Source of the DNA: Desulfovibrio inopinatus DSM 10711 | GTDB taxonomy: Bacteria > Desulfobacterota > Desulfovibrionia > Desulfovibrionales > Desulfovibrionaceae | Assembly: GCF_000429305.1 (NCBI RefSeq) | Contig: NZ_KE386883.1 | Span: 3,890 to 64,169, forward strand | DNA length: 60,280 bases | Direction of reading: 5' to 3' | In this document: positions 1-8,162 of the stretch, piece by piece | How positions within the stretch are numbered: position 1 is the first letter of the stretch | Layout: the number at the start of each line of letters is the position of its first letter | Made by a program: the position numbers and the translations under genes | The notes under the pieces: model-generated | The model's database searches: none | Seen by the model: the letters and a program-made list of their open reading frames with translations, nothing else | Told to the model about the DNA's origin: nothing

Positions 1-40
1 CTGATGGCCACTCACTTGGCCAGACTGATGGCCACTCACA
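1..40 (+). repeat. 24-bp in-frame tandem repeat (partial, at window edge)
   Basis: Positions 1-24 and 25-40 repeat the same sequence (CTGATGGCCACTCAC...). The unit is 24 bp, a multiple of three, and encodes T-D-G-H-S-L-G-Q in the frame of the following gene. The second copy breaks off after S. More copies may lie left of the window. Confidence 0.8.
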
Positions 41-779
41 AAAAATATTTTCCAGAAGTCAGATTGCGTCTCGCTTAACCGCCCGACAGAACGCCGTGCT
101 TGAATATATTTTGAGTACTTCCGCTCCCATCATCAAATTTCGCGACATCGCCAACGCCGTTGGCAGCACAGAGACGGCTGTACGCAGTATTTTACGACGA
201 CTCCAGGCGCTCGACTATCTTTCATTCCGCAAAGCACGTGATGGGAATATTCAAGGCATAGAAATCACTTTGCATGAAGCGATTTCACGCCCACAGCAGC
301 AACCATATTCACGCTATGCTCCAATTCCATCGACTGGAAACCACAATGTCAGAACGCCAAATATTGCAAAACACAGCGATCGTAACGCGATACAACACAA
401 ACTTTTGCATCTCAACGATGATGACATCAATTTCCATTGGGCAAATATATATCGTATCGGATTACGACAGACGCATATACAGCATATTGTTGAACGATTG
501 AACGAAGTGGAAAAGTCATGCTATCGTGTCTTTCTCGCATTGGACCATGCAGATTTCGCTCTTAGTCAAGCAAACACCACGCACAGCACAGATGATACAG
601 ACGACAATGCGTCGAATACATTGACAGATATTATCCATACCATTGCCAAAAACGGCTATTACACACGGCCGGATGGCTATATTTCACCGGAAGAACGCGC
701 AGAACTCGACGCTGCAGAAGAAGCACGGCGCCTTGCCCGCGCTCGCCAAGCGCGTGAAGACGCTGAGTTTGATTTGTGA
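1..779 (+). CDS. Winged-helix DNA-binding protein, 5'-truncated
   Basis: The frame is open to the left edge, so the GTG at 96 need not be the start; no good ribosome-binding site precedes it. The upstream residues form an 8-residue repeat (TDGHSLGQ) followed by a basic linker. A winged helix-turn-helix begins around LTARQNAVLEY and covers roughly the first 60 residues after the GTG, with a recognition helix near STETAVRSILRRL. The C-terminus is charged and probably helical (EEARRLARARQ). The gene lies upstream of a primase-helicase, so a role in replication control or partition of a mobile element is plausible but inferred. I do not recognise a named family. Confidence 0.65.
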   Translation, partial: DGHSLGQTDGHSQKIFSRSQIASRLTARQNAVLEYILSTSAPIIKFRDIANAVGSTETAVRSILRRLQALDYLSFRKARDGNIQGIEITLHEAISRPQQQPYSRYAPIPSTGNHNVRTPNIAKHSDRNAIQHKLLHLNDDDINFHWANIYRIGLRQTHIQHIVERLNEVEKSCYRVFLALDHADFALSQANTTHSTDDTDDNASNTLTDIIHTIAKNGYYTRPDGYISPEERAELDAAEEARRLARARQAREDAEFDL

Positions 780-908
780 CTGACACAGCTTCCCCCCAAC
801 GAACGCACAATACGTCTGGAAGGGCAGCAGGGAACGGAACGACAGTGGCTCAAACAGCAATGGAGAGGAGATCACCGCACGAATGACGCATAATTAATAT
901 TCGTTTGG

Positions 909-923
909 TGGTACATTGTACCA
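909..923. promoter_or_regulatory. Inverted repeat, possible operator
   Basis: TGGTAC-ATT-GTACCA is a perfect 6-bp inverted repeat with a 3-bp spacer. It lies in the non-coding stretch between the winged-helix gene and the primase region. The form suits a dimeric regulator, possibly the upstream winged-helix protein. No binding is shown. Confidence 0.3.
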
Positions 924-1312
924 ATGTCTTTTATATTAAAAATGCGATAAACAGATACGCGTTGTCCATCCCTCCAGGGAACGTCATGTTTGACGAACGG
1001 GAGAGCAAGCACAGAGAGGATCTCGTCTGCTTTTTTCTCTATCCGACGAAAAACACGTCAAAAATAGGGAAAAAAGAACGCAAATGGAATGGAATGCAAA
1101 GAACGGTCAGACGAGAGGTATTAAGCAAAGGCAGAATGGATACAATGAAGAACACTCACGAGGGGAGACCAAGCCATGAACCTAATTCAATACACTGGAA
1201 TGATTAATAAAAATAATCATTCAAAAATGAATAATATAATGTTATAAAACAATAAGTTAGCAGGAAACTATATCTGTCACAAGATATTTTATTAAATAGT
1301 TGCTCAAAAAAG

Positions 1313-1342
1313 CGAAACCCCGGTGTTGGCGCACCAGGGTTT
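1313..1342 (-). terminator. Hairpin with terminator features, best read on the minus strand
   Basis: GAAACCC and GGGTTTC arms, with a GGTG/CACC inner helix, form a strong stem. Read on the minus strand the stem is followed by CGCTTTTTT, the look of an intrinsic terminator. On the plus strand an A-run follows, so it would not terminate there. No clear minus-strand gene lies upstream, so it may instead be a structural element. Confidence 0.35.
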
Positions 1343-1426
1343 CAAAAAAGGGCAACGTAACTTCCCGAACCGGTTCAAAGCTTACCCAGCATCCGGTCGC
1401 GGGATCCACCGTCTGAGGAGGTCATC

Positions 1427-1486
1427 ATGTCGAACATCGAAAACGAATGTCCGAACCAGAACCAAAAACCTCAAATGCTTACATGA
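1427..1486 (+). CDS. Possible 19-residue peptide
   Basis: ATG at 1427 is preceded by a near-consensus Shine-Dalgarno (GAGGAGG, six bases before the ATG). The frame encodes MSNIENECPNQNQKPQMLT, polar and rich in Asn/Gln. It has no recognisable family. It could be a leader peptide or a remnant. Confidence 0.3.
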   Translation: MSNIENECPNQNQKPQMLT

Positions 1487-1640
1487 CAAGGAAACCGATC
1501 ATGTGAGCATGTGGCGTCTTGCTATATCCTCAGCGTGTTCGTCTTCCTTGTAATAAGCATTTGATTCCCTGCTCGTCAAGGTTGATCCTGTATTTCAACA
1601 GGACTTCTGCATTTTCTTGATGAGCCAGAAAGGAAAAACA

Positions 1641-1790
1641 ATGTCTTGTTACGTTTTGACACCTCGTTTGATCCCATCTCGCACCGCGGAATGGTTCACG
1701 GCACATAAAAGACGTACTGTTCATACGACTCGCCTCGTGGAATGTGATCTGCGCGTTATCGTTATTGATAACCATGGACCCCAACAATGA
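1641..1790 (+). CDS. Small basic protein, 49 residues, unknown function
   Basis: ATG at 1641 follows AAAGGAAAAACA, a good ribosome-binding site. The 49-residue product starts MSCYVLTPRLIPSR and ends DNHGPQQ. It is basic and rich in Arg, His and Thr, with one possible beta-strand (residues 36-43, DLRVIVID) and no membrane segment. It lies 123 bases before the primase-helicase start in the same direction and may be an accessory gene of the same element. No family recognised. Confidence 0.4.
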   Translation: MSCYVLTPRLIPSRTAEWFTAHKRRTVHTTRLVECDLRVIVIDNHGPQQ

Positions 1791-1856
1791 GAAACGCCGC
1801 CCGGAATCGACGGACGGCGTATGGTGAAGACGCCTTACACGTTTTCACGCTCTTTT

Positions 1857-1876
1857 CATGCGATGCTCATCGCATG
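1857..1876 (+). promoter_or_regulatory. Perfect 8-bp hairpin in the primase leader
   Basis: CATGCGAT-GCTC-ATCGCATG forms a perfect 8-bp stem with a 4-base loop. It ends 37 bases before the primase ATG at 1914. A short frame starting at 1819 (18 codons) stops inside it, so a translation-linked switch is conceivable. There is no T-tract, so it is not an intrinsic terminator. Confidence 0.35.
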
Positions 1877-1913
1877 ACGCGGTCTCGTGTTTCCGGTCTC
1901 GCAAGGACCGAAC

Positions 1914-4900
1914 ATGACGCAGTTTGCCATCAAAACAGGAAAGTTTTCCAAGAAAGTCACCTGGGGCAATATTCGCCCCGGCGACATTTCTTCATATATT
2001 GCCGGAATACATCCATCACGCCTGGCCGGCGGCCAGGAAGGCATCTGGATTGGCGCCAAAACACAGAATGGAAGTTTTTGGCCGATTCTCGACGTTGAAA
2101 GTGACGACCACGAGAATGTGGCCGAAAACATCCGAGCGGCACAAACCTTGTTGTGTCATCTTTCTGACTTGGAACTCTTGGACGGGCTGGAAATTCTTGC
2201 TACCGGTCGCGGTTTTCGATTTGTGTGGCCGGTGCTCATCCCGCACGAGTACGGCTCCGCCTTCCTCGAACTCCTGAAGGATCTCCCGGGAGTCGACGCA
2301 GCGCCCACAAAAAGCGGCAATCCCATCAGATTGTTTGCCTATCGTGGACATCGTAAGCAGGGCGGTGACCTTGATCGACACGATCACATGCTGTCTTCGT
2401 GGGTGGACCTGACAGACGCCTATTTCGATGCCGCGGCGTATTGTCGTCTGGTTGCCGGCAAACCCGATCCGCATCGCATCGCGCAATGGGCAACACGCAT
2501 CGCGCCGGTGAATCCCTTATCGGAACCATGGACACGGCTGCTTCAGAGTTATCAACGCCGTGTCACCATGAAACGCAATGTGGTGTCGTTTCGTCGCCCG
2601 CGCAAAGTCGGCATCAACTGGGAGCAGATTCTTGCCGCGGCCGCTCCCTATCAGCCCAGACCACGACACACGCCATACGGCGAAATGTACACGCTCAACG
2701 CCTGCCCGGTCTGCGGACGCAAAGACAAGGCCTGGATATCTTCCAATGGCCGTCTCAAATGCTGGCGTTCCTCGTGTGAAGCCGCAGTGTATGACGGAGG
2801 CTTGCACCCAGCCCAATGGGTAGAAGGCTACGAAGGCACCACACAGGAGATGGAATCGTTTCACGACGTACGGCAACATCGTACTCTCGATGATGCGCGA
2901 AGCGATATCCACAGCGCGCTCCATAGTCATGAGGACATCGTGTTGCGTGTTGATCCCGGTGTTGGCAAGACATTTGCCGCCATTCGCTATGCACTGCACG
3001 AGGCGCAACACAAGCTCGTTCTGTTCACGCTCCCCACCAATGGATTAGCCGAAGAAATGGAACAAGCCGCTCTGGACGCCGCTCAAGAGATGGAGCTTGG
3101 CGGTCTCGTGAATATTCTGGCACTTCGAGGACGAACGCCCGGCTCCAGTGATCGACGAGACGAGAAAGGGCAGTGCATCGACGCGACATGCTACCGATAT
3201 GGCGCCGTCAAACAAGCGGCGGACCGCGGATTTTCCCCAGCCCTGACGGTGTGCGCGACATGCCCCCACAATCCCAAACGCAAGGGATGTCTCGATGTCT
3301 GCCCGTATTACGACAGCGCCAAGATTCCCCCGTACGGACTCATTTTCACGTCGCATCAAAAAGCGGCCGCGTTGCCGGATGACGTACGTTCGCGGGTCGA
3401 TGTCTGGTTGGTCGATGAAAACCCGGTGCGCGATATGATTGAAAACCGCATGGTGCTGCCGGGAGCATTGGACAACATCGCCGCTCGATTGCCGGGAAAA
3501 AGTGCTCGCGTCATCGAGCAAATTGCCCAATGCGCGAACGAGTTATTACGCACCATGGACGGGACATTCACGTCCGGACGTCTCTATGCCACGACACCAC
3601 CAGCGCAATGGGGCGATGCCCCCTCGTTATGGAGCTTATGCGCTGTGTCGGAAGAAGAGCGGCAGCGTTTGGCCGACGATCTCGATGCGCTCTACGGCAT
3701 TCGCGACAATGAAAAGCCGGGTGCCTGGCAACAGCGTATTATGTCTGAAGATGTCTCGCTTGCCGCGTTACGCTGGCTCTGGACCGCGTTGGGGGATCAA
3801 CATGAAGAAAAGGCGGCGCCGATTGCCTATGTCCACGTTCGGCGACATCACACCCAGCCCATAGAATACCGCACCGTGCGCAATATTGCTCCGGACATGG
3901 CGCAAGCGCGTCTGGTCGTTCTGGATGGAACCGGCGACAAGACCGAGCTGGATATGTTGTTCGGGAGAACCTTTCACGAAGTTGACGGCAGCGTCGATAT
4001 GAGCGGCCGGCGCGTCTGGTTGCGTGTGGGACTCGGCAAACTCAAAGCACGCAAAATGAATCCAGCGGCATTGCGGCGCAAACTGGAAAAATGCCTGCAC
4101 CATCTCAAACCCACCGATCAACGCGTCCTCATTGCCACACACCTGGCCATTGAAGACACCGTGCTCGACATGGCGCGGTCCATCGACCCGGACCGGGAAT
4201 TTGCAACCATTCATTACTGGAACAGTCAGGGAACGAACCAGTACGCCCAGTTTGATGCGGTCATCGCCTTTGGAACGCCCACTCCGAATAAAAGCGCGGT
4301 GTATGATCATGCCGCCACCTTGTTTGACGACAAAGACCAGCAAGGCGCCTGGATGGAGCGTCTTGGGCAACGCGATCTTGTGCAAGCTCTCCATCGTATT
4401 CGGCCCATTCACGGAGAAAAAACCGTCATTGTCATGGGCTCGTCCTGGCCCACGGTCATGGGAGCGCCCGTCATTTACGACCAGCGCCAGGGCAAGAGCG
4501 AAGCCATGAGCGAAGCCATTACGCGCGCGCGAACCATGATGGACGGGCTCGGGGTCTATCTGCCCGACCTCATGCCATATTTTGGGGTAGGATTTCGCGG
4601 ACGTCACAAGGAGGTAGAGGCCGCATTGGCGGAACTCAACGAAAGTGCCAAAACAACCGTGTGCATTCTTATACAGCGTTTTCTTAGAATCCACACGACT
4701 GAAAACGGACTTTCTCGGGTTATTCTTTCAGACACTCATGCCGCATCGAGTATCCTGGAAGCCATGAAACAAGACGGTCATCCGGAATTGCGCTGGCGCT
4801 TGAAGGGCTCAACGTATTGGAACAACGCCGTGGGCTATATCGAAGCCTTCATGGATGTTTGCCAGGCGCTGGGCATAGATACCGAACAGCTTGAAATCGA

Positions 4901-5081
4901 AGGAAAATTTATGACGCCAGCAGACGACAACGTTGCCGGCAATGTGCTGTATGCCCGTTCGGGACGCCATTTACTCCCAGATTCCAGCCTCGTGGCGTCA
5001 CACGCCATGCCGCTTGATACAACTCGCTGGGCCGATCCGCCGAATGGAATGCAGCGACGAAAGCGATATGGTTGTTTTTGA
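1914..5081 (+). CDS. Primase-helicase fusion of a mobile element
   Basis: A 1055-residue replication protein. ATG 1914 is chosen over the in-frame GTG at 1887 because AAGGA lies six bases before it. Residues about 20-190 look like an archaeo-eukaryotic-type primase: Asp-x-Glu at 60-62 within PILDVESDD, then a Gly-Arg-Gly motif at 98-100. A zinc ribbon follows (Cys 264, 267, 283, 288). The helicase part has Walker A DPGVGKT (347-353) and Walker B-like LVDEN (Asp about 501). Between them sits a Cys cluster (about 447, 450, 459, 463), spaced C-x2-C-x8-C-x3-C, reminiscent of the iron-sulfur domain of XPD/DinG helicases. A late ALHRIRP segment may be motif VI. It probably primes and unwinds a plasmid or integrative element. 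The domain calls come from motifs only. Confidence 0.75.
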   Translation: MTQFAIKTGKFSKKVTWGNIRPGDISSYIAGIHPSRLAGGQEGIWIGAKTQNGSFWPILDVESDDHENVAENIRAAQTLLCHLSDLELLDGLEILATGRGFRFVWPVLIPHEYGSAFLELLKDLPGVDAAPTKSGNPIRLFAYRGHRKQGGDLDRHDHMLSSWVDLTDAYFDAAAYCRLVAGKPDPHRIAQWATRIAPVNPLSEPWTRLLQSYQRRVTMKRNVVSFRRPRKVGINWEQILAAAAPYQPRPRHTPYGEMYTLNACPVCGRKDKAWISSNGRLKCWRSSCEAAVYDGGLHPAQWVEGYEGTTQEMESFHDVRQHRTLDDARSDIHSALHSHEDIVLRVDPGVGKTFAAIRYALHEAQHKLVLFTLPTNGLAEEMEQAALDAAQEMELGGLVNILALRGRTPGSSDRRDEKGQCIDATCYRYGAVKQAADRGFSPALTVCATCPHNPKRKGCLDVCPYYDSAKIPPYGLIFTSHQKAAALPDDVRSRVDVWLVDENPVRDMIENRMVLPGALDNIAARLPGKSARVIEQIAQCANELLRTMDGTFTSGRLYATTPPAQWGDAPSLWSLCAVSEEERQRLADDLDALYGIRDNEKPGAWQQRIMSEDVSLAALRWLWTALGDQHEEKAAPIAYVHVRRHHTQPIEYRTVRNIAPDMAQARLVVLDGTGDKTELDMLFGRTFHEVDGSVDMSGRRVWLRVGLGKLKARKMNPAALRRKLEKCLHHLKPTDQRVLIATHLAIEDTVLDMARSIDPDREFATIHYWNSQGTNQYAQFDAVIAFGTPTPNKSAVYDHAATLFDDKDQQGAWMERLGQRDLVQALHRIRPIHGEKTVIVMGSSWPTVMGAPVIYDQRQGKSEAMSEAITRARTMMDGLGVYLPDLMPYFGVGFRGRHKEVEAALAELNESAKTTVCILIQRFLRIHTTENGLSRVILSDTHAASSILEAMKQDGHPELRWRLKGSTYWNNAVGYIEAFMDVCQALGIDTEQLEIEGKFMTPADDNVAGNVLYARSGRHLLPDSSLVASHAMPLDTTRWADPPNGMQRRKRYGCF

Positions 5082-5100
5082 TAGGGGAGGGGGATGTTTT

Positions 5101-5126
5101 TGACACGAATAAGCATTCTTGTGTCA
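5101..5126. repeat. Imperfect inverted repeat after the primase gene
   Basis: TGACACGAAT and ATTCTTGTGTCA face each other across AAGC, 20 bases past the primase stop and 16 bases before the convergent methyltransferase stop. The position suits a bidirectional transcript end, but neither strand has a proper T-tract. Confidence 0.3.
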
Positions 5127-5141
5127 TGTTCAAGTTAAATG

Positions 5142-6065
5142 CTATTTTCTTATTACCTGAATTTGGATGTCCTTTGGTCTTCTTTTTTCAAGTTCCTGTG
5201 TTCCAAGAGTTTCATAAAAATTTTTTCGAATAGTCTTCAGTTTGCCTGGTACAATATCAAACATCACGGGATCGCCTCTTTTGCTGCAGAGCAGCATAAT
5301 TTTTATTGCCATAAAAAAAGGGAAGTAGTCTTTTGCGGGCTTATTGAAAATAACTTTTGTCTGGTCAGCTCCGTCCCACGTTGGAGATACAAAAGGAAAC
5401 CCATCCTCCATATGATGTTGCGGAAAATTGAGAGGAGGAAACATAGAAATGTTCTTATCTTGAACTTTTACAAAAGCCTCATAGTCTTGAGCATGTTCCC
5501 AAAAGCGTTCAGGGTATTGAAGATACGCGTTGTCTACAGAAAAACCAGCCATCATTGCGAGTTCAGAGAATGTTTTGAATGTAAACCAGCGCACGTGATC
5601 TTCATTCCAGTAGCCATGAGTTCCAAGAGGCCAGTTTCCATGCATCAGCGCAAAAGGCACTTCCCAATATTGGGCATTTGGAGAGACGAGGATGATTTTT
5701 CCATCATCAGAGAGATATTTATTGATAATGCCAAGAAACTTCCAAGGGTTATAGATGTGTTCTAAAACGTCATGCAGTATAATCCAATTGAAATAGTTGA
5801 AGTATTTTTCTGGCAAGTCTTCATTGACAAGATCAATATTCCATGCGCCATCAAGTTCCTTTTCAACGTCAGGCCGTGGTCTCAACTCAAGGCCATAACA
5901 CTCAGTACAGCCCTTGTTGTAAATGAGATTCATCAACAACCAGCCATCTCCATAGCCGATATCAAGAATTTTTGAAGAGTTCTCTGGAATCAAGTCGTAG
6001 GCTTCGTTTCGGTGTAATCCATCGTTGAGTAACTTTGTAATCTCTTCAGAAGGAGTTTTATGCAT
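5142..6065 (-). CDS. Class I SAM-dependent methyltransferase
   Basis: A 307-residue protein with motif I ILDIGYGDG (about 33-41), an acidic strand end (GLELRPRPD) and a post-II segment WIILHDVLEHIYNP typical of Methyltransf_11/23 enzymes. Beyond the SAM fold it carries an unusual 120-residue C-terminal part rich in aromatic residues. The sequence after the fold (APNAQYWEVPFAL-like, with GTHGYW) resembles methyltransferases of surface-glycan loci, so a sugar substrate is likely but unproved. ATG 6065 is preferred; an in-frame TTG lies two codons upstream and neither has a strong ribosome-binding site. It is convergent with the primase gene and separate from the large glycan locus by about 3 kb of accessory DNA. 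Confidence 0.75.
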   Translation of the reverse strand: MHKTPSEEITKLLNDGLHRNEAYDLIPENSSKILDIGYGDGWLLMNLIYNKGCTECYGLELRPRPDVEKELDGAWNIDLVNEDLPEKYFNYFNWIILHDVLEHIYNPWKFLGIINKYLSDDGKIILVSPNAQYWEVPFALMHGNWPLGTHGYWNEDHVRWFTFKTFSELAMMAGFSVDNAYLQYPERFWEHAQDYEAFVKVQDKNISMFPPLNFPQHHMEDGFPFVSPTWDGADQTKVIFNKPAKDYFPFFMAIKIMLLCSKRGDPVMFDIVPGKLKTIRKNFYETLGTQELEKRRPKDIQIQVIRK

Positions 6066-6076
6066 TATCAACCCGC

Positions 6077-6325
6077 TTGTATAAAAATATGGCTATGCCA
6101 TTCGCTCCGAATTTACTTTGGAGCAGGCTATAAGCAAACGATCAAAACCTTGGTCGCGCCACCAGCGTCAATTGAGGTGGTAGTAGTATTCATTCCGATA
6201 TTTTTGCAAGTTCTTCTTTTTAACGCCGTGATACGTCCTGAGAATACACGCTTTTGCATTGGAAACGACGATGTTGATGCATTTCAAAAAGGAAAAATTG
6301 GGTTCTTCATCTACGTGGTATACAA
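6077..6325 (-). pseudogene. IS1595-family transposase C-terminal remnant (copy 1)
   Basis: On the minus strand the translation runs KCINIVVSNAKACILRTYHG, then KKNLQKYRNEYYYHLN, matching the conserved end of IS1595/ISXO2-like DDE transposases. After that the frame shifts, giving DQGFDRLLIACSKV in another frame. No N-terminal half is present. It is clearly related over its whole length to the copy at 8163-8650. Confidence 0.7.
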
Positions 6326-6345
6326 CGTCTGAGATGTGTTCATGA

Positions 6346-6612
6346 TCAATGCCTTTTGTAGACTTCGCTGCGATGTCCAACCTCAACGACCAAGATAATA
6401 AGCTGATCGTCTTCAATTTTTGCCAGTATGCGATAATCACCAACACGATACCGCCAGAAGTCCCCAAGAGGACCGGACAAGCATTTGCCAAGGTTGCGCG
6501 GTTCCGTTGTGGTACGTTCAAGAAGGAATTTAATGATCCGGTTAGCGGTCTTCTTATCTATCTTTGAAAGCGCCTTTTCCGCTTTGGGTGTAAATTTAAT
6601 CTCCCAGGCCAA
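6346..6612 (-). CDS. relE: RelE/ParE-type toxin
   Basis: An 88-residue protein with the RelE pattern: a start like MAWEIKFTPKAEKALSKID, central GDFWRYRVGDYRILAKI, and a terminal strand LVVEVGHRSEVY. RelE toxins are ribosome-dependent mRNA endonucleases; family members also include gyrase-targeting ParE, but GDYRIL and the C-terminal HRxxVY favour RelE. The start is a TTG inside the upstream antitoxin gene (17-bp overlap), which fits translational coupling. The conserved basic residues expected for RNA cleavage are present (RYRVGDYR, HR). The two genes form a complete module beside an IS relic. Confidence 0.85.
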   Translation of the reverse strand: MAWEIKFTPKAEKALSKIDKKTANRIIKFLLERTTTEPRNLGKCLSGPLGDFWRYRVGDYRILAKIEDDQLIILVVEVGHRSEVYKRH

Positions 6613-6820
6613 GGCGATTCACCACGTCTTCAGCAGGAATGCTTTCCTCTTTATTTGCTCTGAACTCTGCATATGATTCAGCCGCTAAGTAATAGTCTTC
6701 GAGGTCTTCGAGATGTGCAAGGATTGCTTCACGGGCGTAAAATGTTTTGGTTCGACCTGTTTTTTGGGCCAAATTTTCAAGGCGTTGCTCAATTTCTTTC
6801 GGTATGCGTATCGCAAGCAT
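6596..6820 (-). CDS. relB: RelB-type ribbon-helix-helix antitoxin
   Basis: A 74-residue protein. The N-terminal strand MLAIRIPKEIEQRLENLA plus TGRTKTFYAREAI is a ribbon-helix-helix DNA-binding fold; the acidic C-terminus (LEDLEDYYLAAESYAEF) should wrap around the toxin. ATG 6820 is chosen because GGAGGG lies a few bases upstream; an upstream in-frame start at 6862 lacks such a site. It is first in a two-gene operon with the RelE-type toxin and should repress its own promoter. Confidence 0.85.
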   Translation of the reverse strand: MLAIRIPKEIEQRLENLAQKTGRTKTFYAREAILAHLEDLEDYYLAAESYAEFRANKEESIPAEDVVNRLGLGD

Positions 6821-6947
6821 AACTGGCCCTCCTTGATATACTTGTATAGCGATTATATGCAAATTTGTCTACTTCTCTTATCTTTTTCTGGCCCGAGAGA
6901 ACGCCAGGGGCAAGGCCGTTACGGTGTTCTGCGAGGCGTTAGAATCC

Positions 6948-7610
6948 TCACTCAAACCGGTCATACATTGCGTGATGACACTCTTTGAGAAAGACTAACA
7001 TTTCAGCATAATCACCATTTTCATAGAATCGGATCATTTTTTCATTATATTCAATCTGCCGTTTGGCTGGAATCGAGAGCGGTGGAAATCCATAGCTCAT
7101 CACATGCCCATTCAGCATGAGTAAGCCCGTTCGTTTATTCCCATCGTAAAAAAACTGGTTACGCGCAAAATCTAAATGCAGCCTGTAAGCCTGCTCACAA
7201 ATATCATGCAATTTTTTGATATGTATGAGCATTTCCGAGAAGTTTTTGTCGAGAGTTTCAGCACGAGGTGGTGTATACTCCGTTCCAGCTATCCCAACTT
7301 GACCAGACCGAAATTGCCCTATTTCAAGCACTTCATCTTTGGCTATAATCGCTTGAATTGAACAAGCAATTTCTTTTGATAGAGAAAAAGTATCAGTTGA
7401 AACGAATGTAATAATTTTTTCCCATCCTAAAATTTGCTGCTTTAATTTCTCTTCGTCTGTAATTTTATGACCGCCTACTGTAATGCCTTGAATGTAGGTT
7501 TGCACCTCTGGCATCGTAAACGGCATTCCTTCGAGTTTTTGAATATCAAAAACAAGTTCAGAAAATACTTTCCTGGCTATAAATAGCGCTTTCTTTTTGT
7601 TTTGTTTCAT
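6948..7610 (-). CDS. Fic-domain protein
   Basis: About 220 residues. It shows the flap region GQFRSGQVGIAG...YTPPRAETL (about 99-121) and the Fic core QFFYDGNKRTG (153-163). Fic enzymes usually transfer AMP to a hydroxyl group with a catalytic His in HPFxxGNGR. Here Gln stands at the His position, a variant I recall as common in this TVGGHK-containing branch. An LEGMPFT segment near residue 27 resembles the inhibitory-helix region. The start is uncertain: an in-frame start at 7727 would add 39 residues of low quality, and the ATG at 7610 has no clear ribosome-binding site. It may act as a modifying toxin with a built-in inhibitor. Confidence 0.75.
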   Translation of the reverse strand: MKQNKKKALFIARKVFSELVFDIQKLEGMPFTMPEVQTYIQGITVGGHKITDEEKLKQQILGWEKIITFVSTDTFSLSKEIACSIQAIIAKDEVLEIGQFRSGQVGIAGTEYTPPRAETLDKNFSEMLIHIKKLHDICEQAYRLHLDFARNQFFYDGNKRTGLLMLNGHVMSYGFPPLSIPAKRQIEYNEKMIRFYENGDYAEMLVFLKECHHAMYDRFE

Positions 7611-8160
7611 CATTATATTTTTTGCCAAGTCGTTCTTGGCAGAATGTACAAATATTTTCTCCTTGTATCTTTGCAGACACCTTACATTGGGGTGAAATAT
7701 TTGTAAGCGCTCACGGGGGATGGACAAATATCAAACAATGCACGTGTGGAGAAGCTTGAAGCGAGACAGAATCAAGATTCCTCCAATTTCAACGAGCCTC
7801 CGTCAACCAACTGATAGCCCTTTCAAGCCCAAACAGACAAGTTCCCCAAAGGCCAAGTGGAAAGGCTCTCGGCAACAATGGGTCAAAACTGTTGGAGAAA
7901 ACGTCAACGGCTTGACGGCTTAATAATTAACCCGTAACAATTTGACATCTCTACAGGATTGACAGCAAAAATTCATTCTATCATTCACTGTATGAGTAAT
8001 TTGCTGATAAAAAATGTATGAGTTCGGCAATACTGTGTACTCCCTTAGAAAAATCAATTTTTTTTGGGGGGAGGACAACTTTTCCATGTCGAGAATGGTT
8101 CACTGATAACTATATCAATAAAAAACGAGAATATTTCCTTAACAAGTCCGTTGAGCCAAA
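7611..8160. other. Intergenic stretch, nothing recognised
   Basis: About 550 bases with no convincing gene, RNA or site. A plus-strand frame at 7720-7923 is short, Lys/Ser/Pro-rich and unlike any family. A G-run follows a T-run near 8060. The neighbouring transposase relic suggests this is decayed mobile DNA. Confidence 0.4.
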
Positions 8161-8162
8161 AC

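Larger units (their letters stand above)
780..1640. other. Leader-like region between element genes, no clear large gene
   Basis: About 860 bases with no convincing large gene. A frame at 905-1207 has no family resemblance and an unnatural composition. Items worth naming are a perfect 6-bp inverted repeat (909-923), a hairpin (1313-1342) and a 19-codon frame with an excellent Shine-Dalgarno (1427-1486). An AT-rich stretch at 1200-1260 could hold a promoter, but no convincing -35/-10 pair was found. Confidence 0.5.

Noticed and set aside
905-1207. A 100-codon plus-strand frame
   Set aside because: No ribosome-binding site, no family resemblance and a composition unlike the real genes; probably chance.
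1323-1553. A 76-codon plus-strand frame across the hairpin region
   Set aside because: It starts inside a hairpin and has a shuffled-looking sequence; the short frame at 1427 has the better start signal.
3768-4694. A 308-codon minus-strand frame inside the primase gene
   Set aside because: It is the reverse-strand shadow of a well-supported gene with recognisable motifs.
7720-7923. A 67-codon plus-strand frame
   Set aside because: Lys/Ser/Pro-rich, no start signal and no relatives known; sits in decayed DNA.
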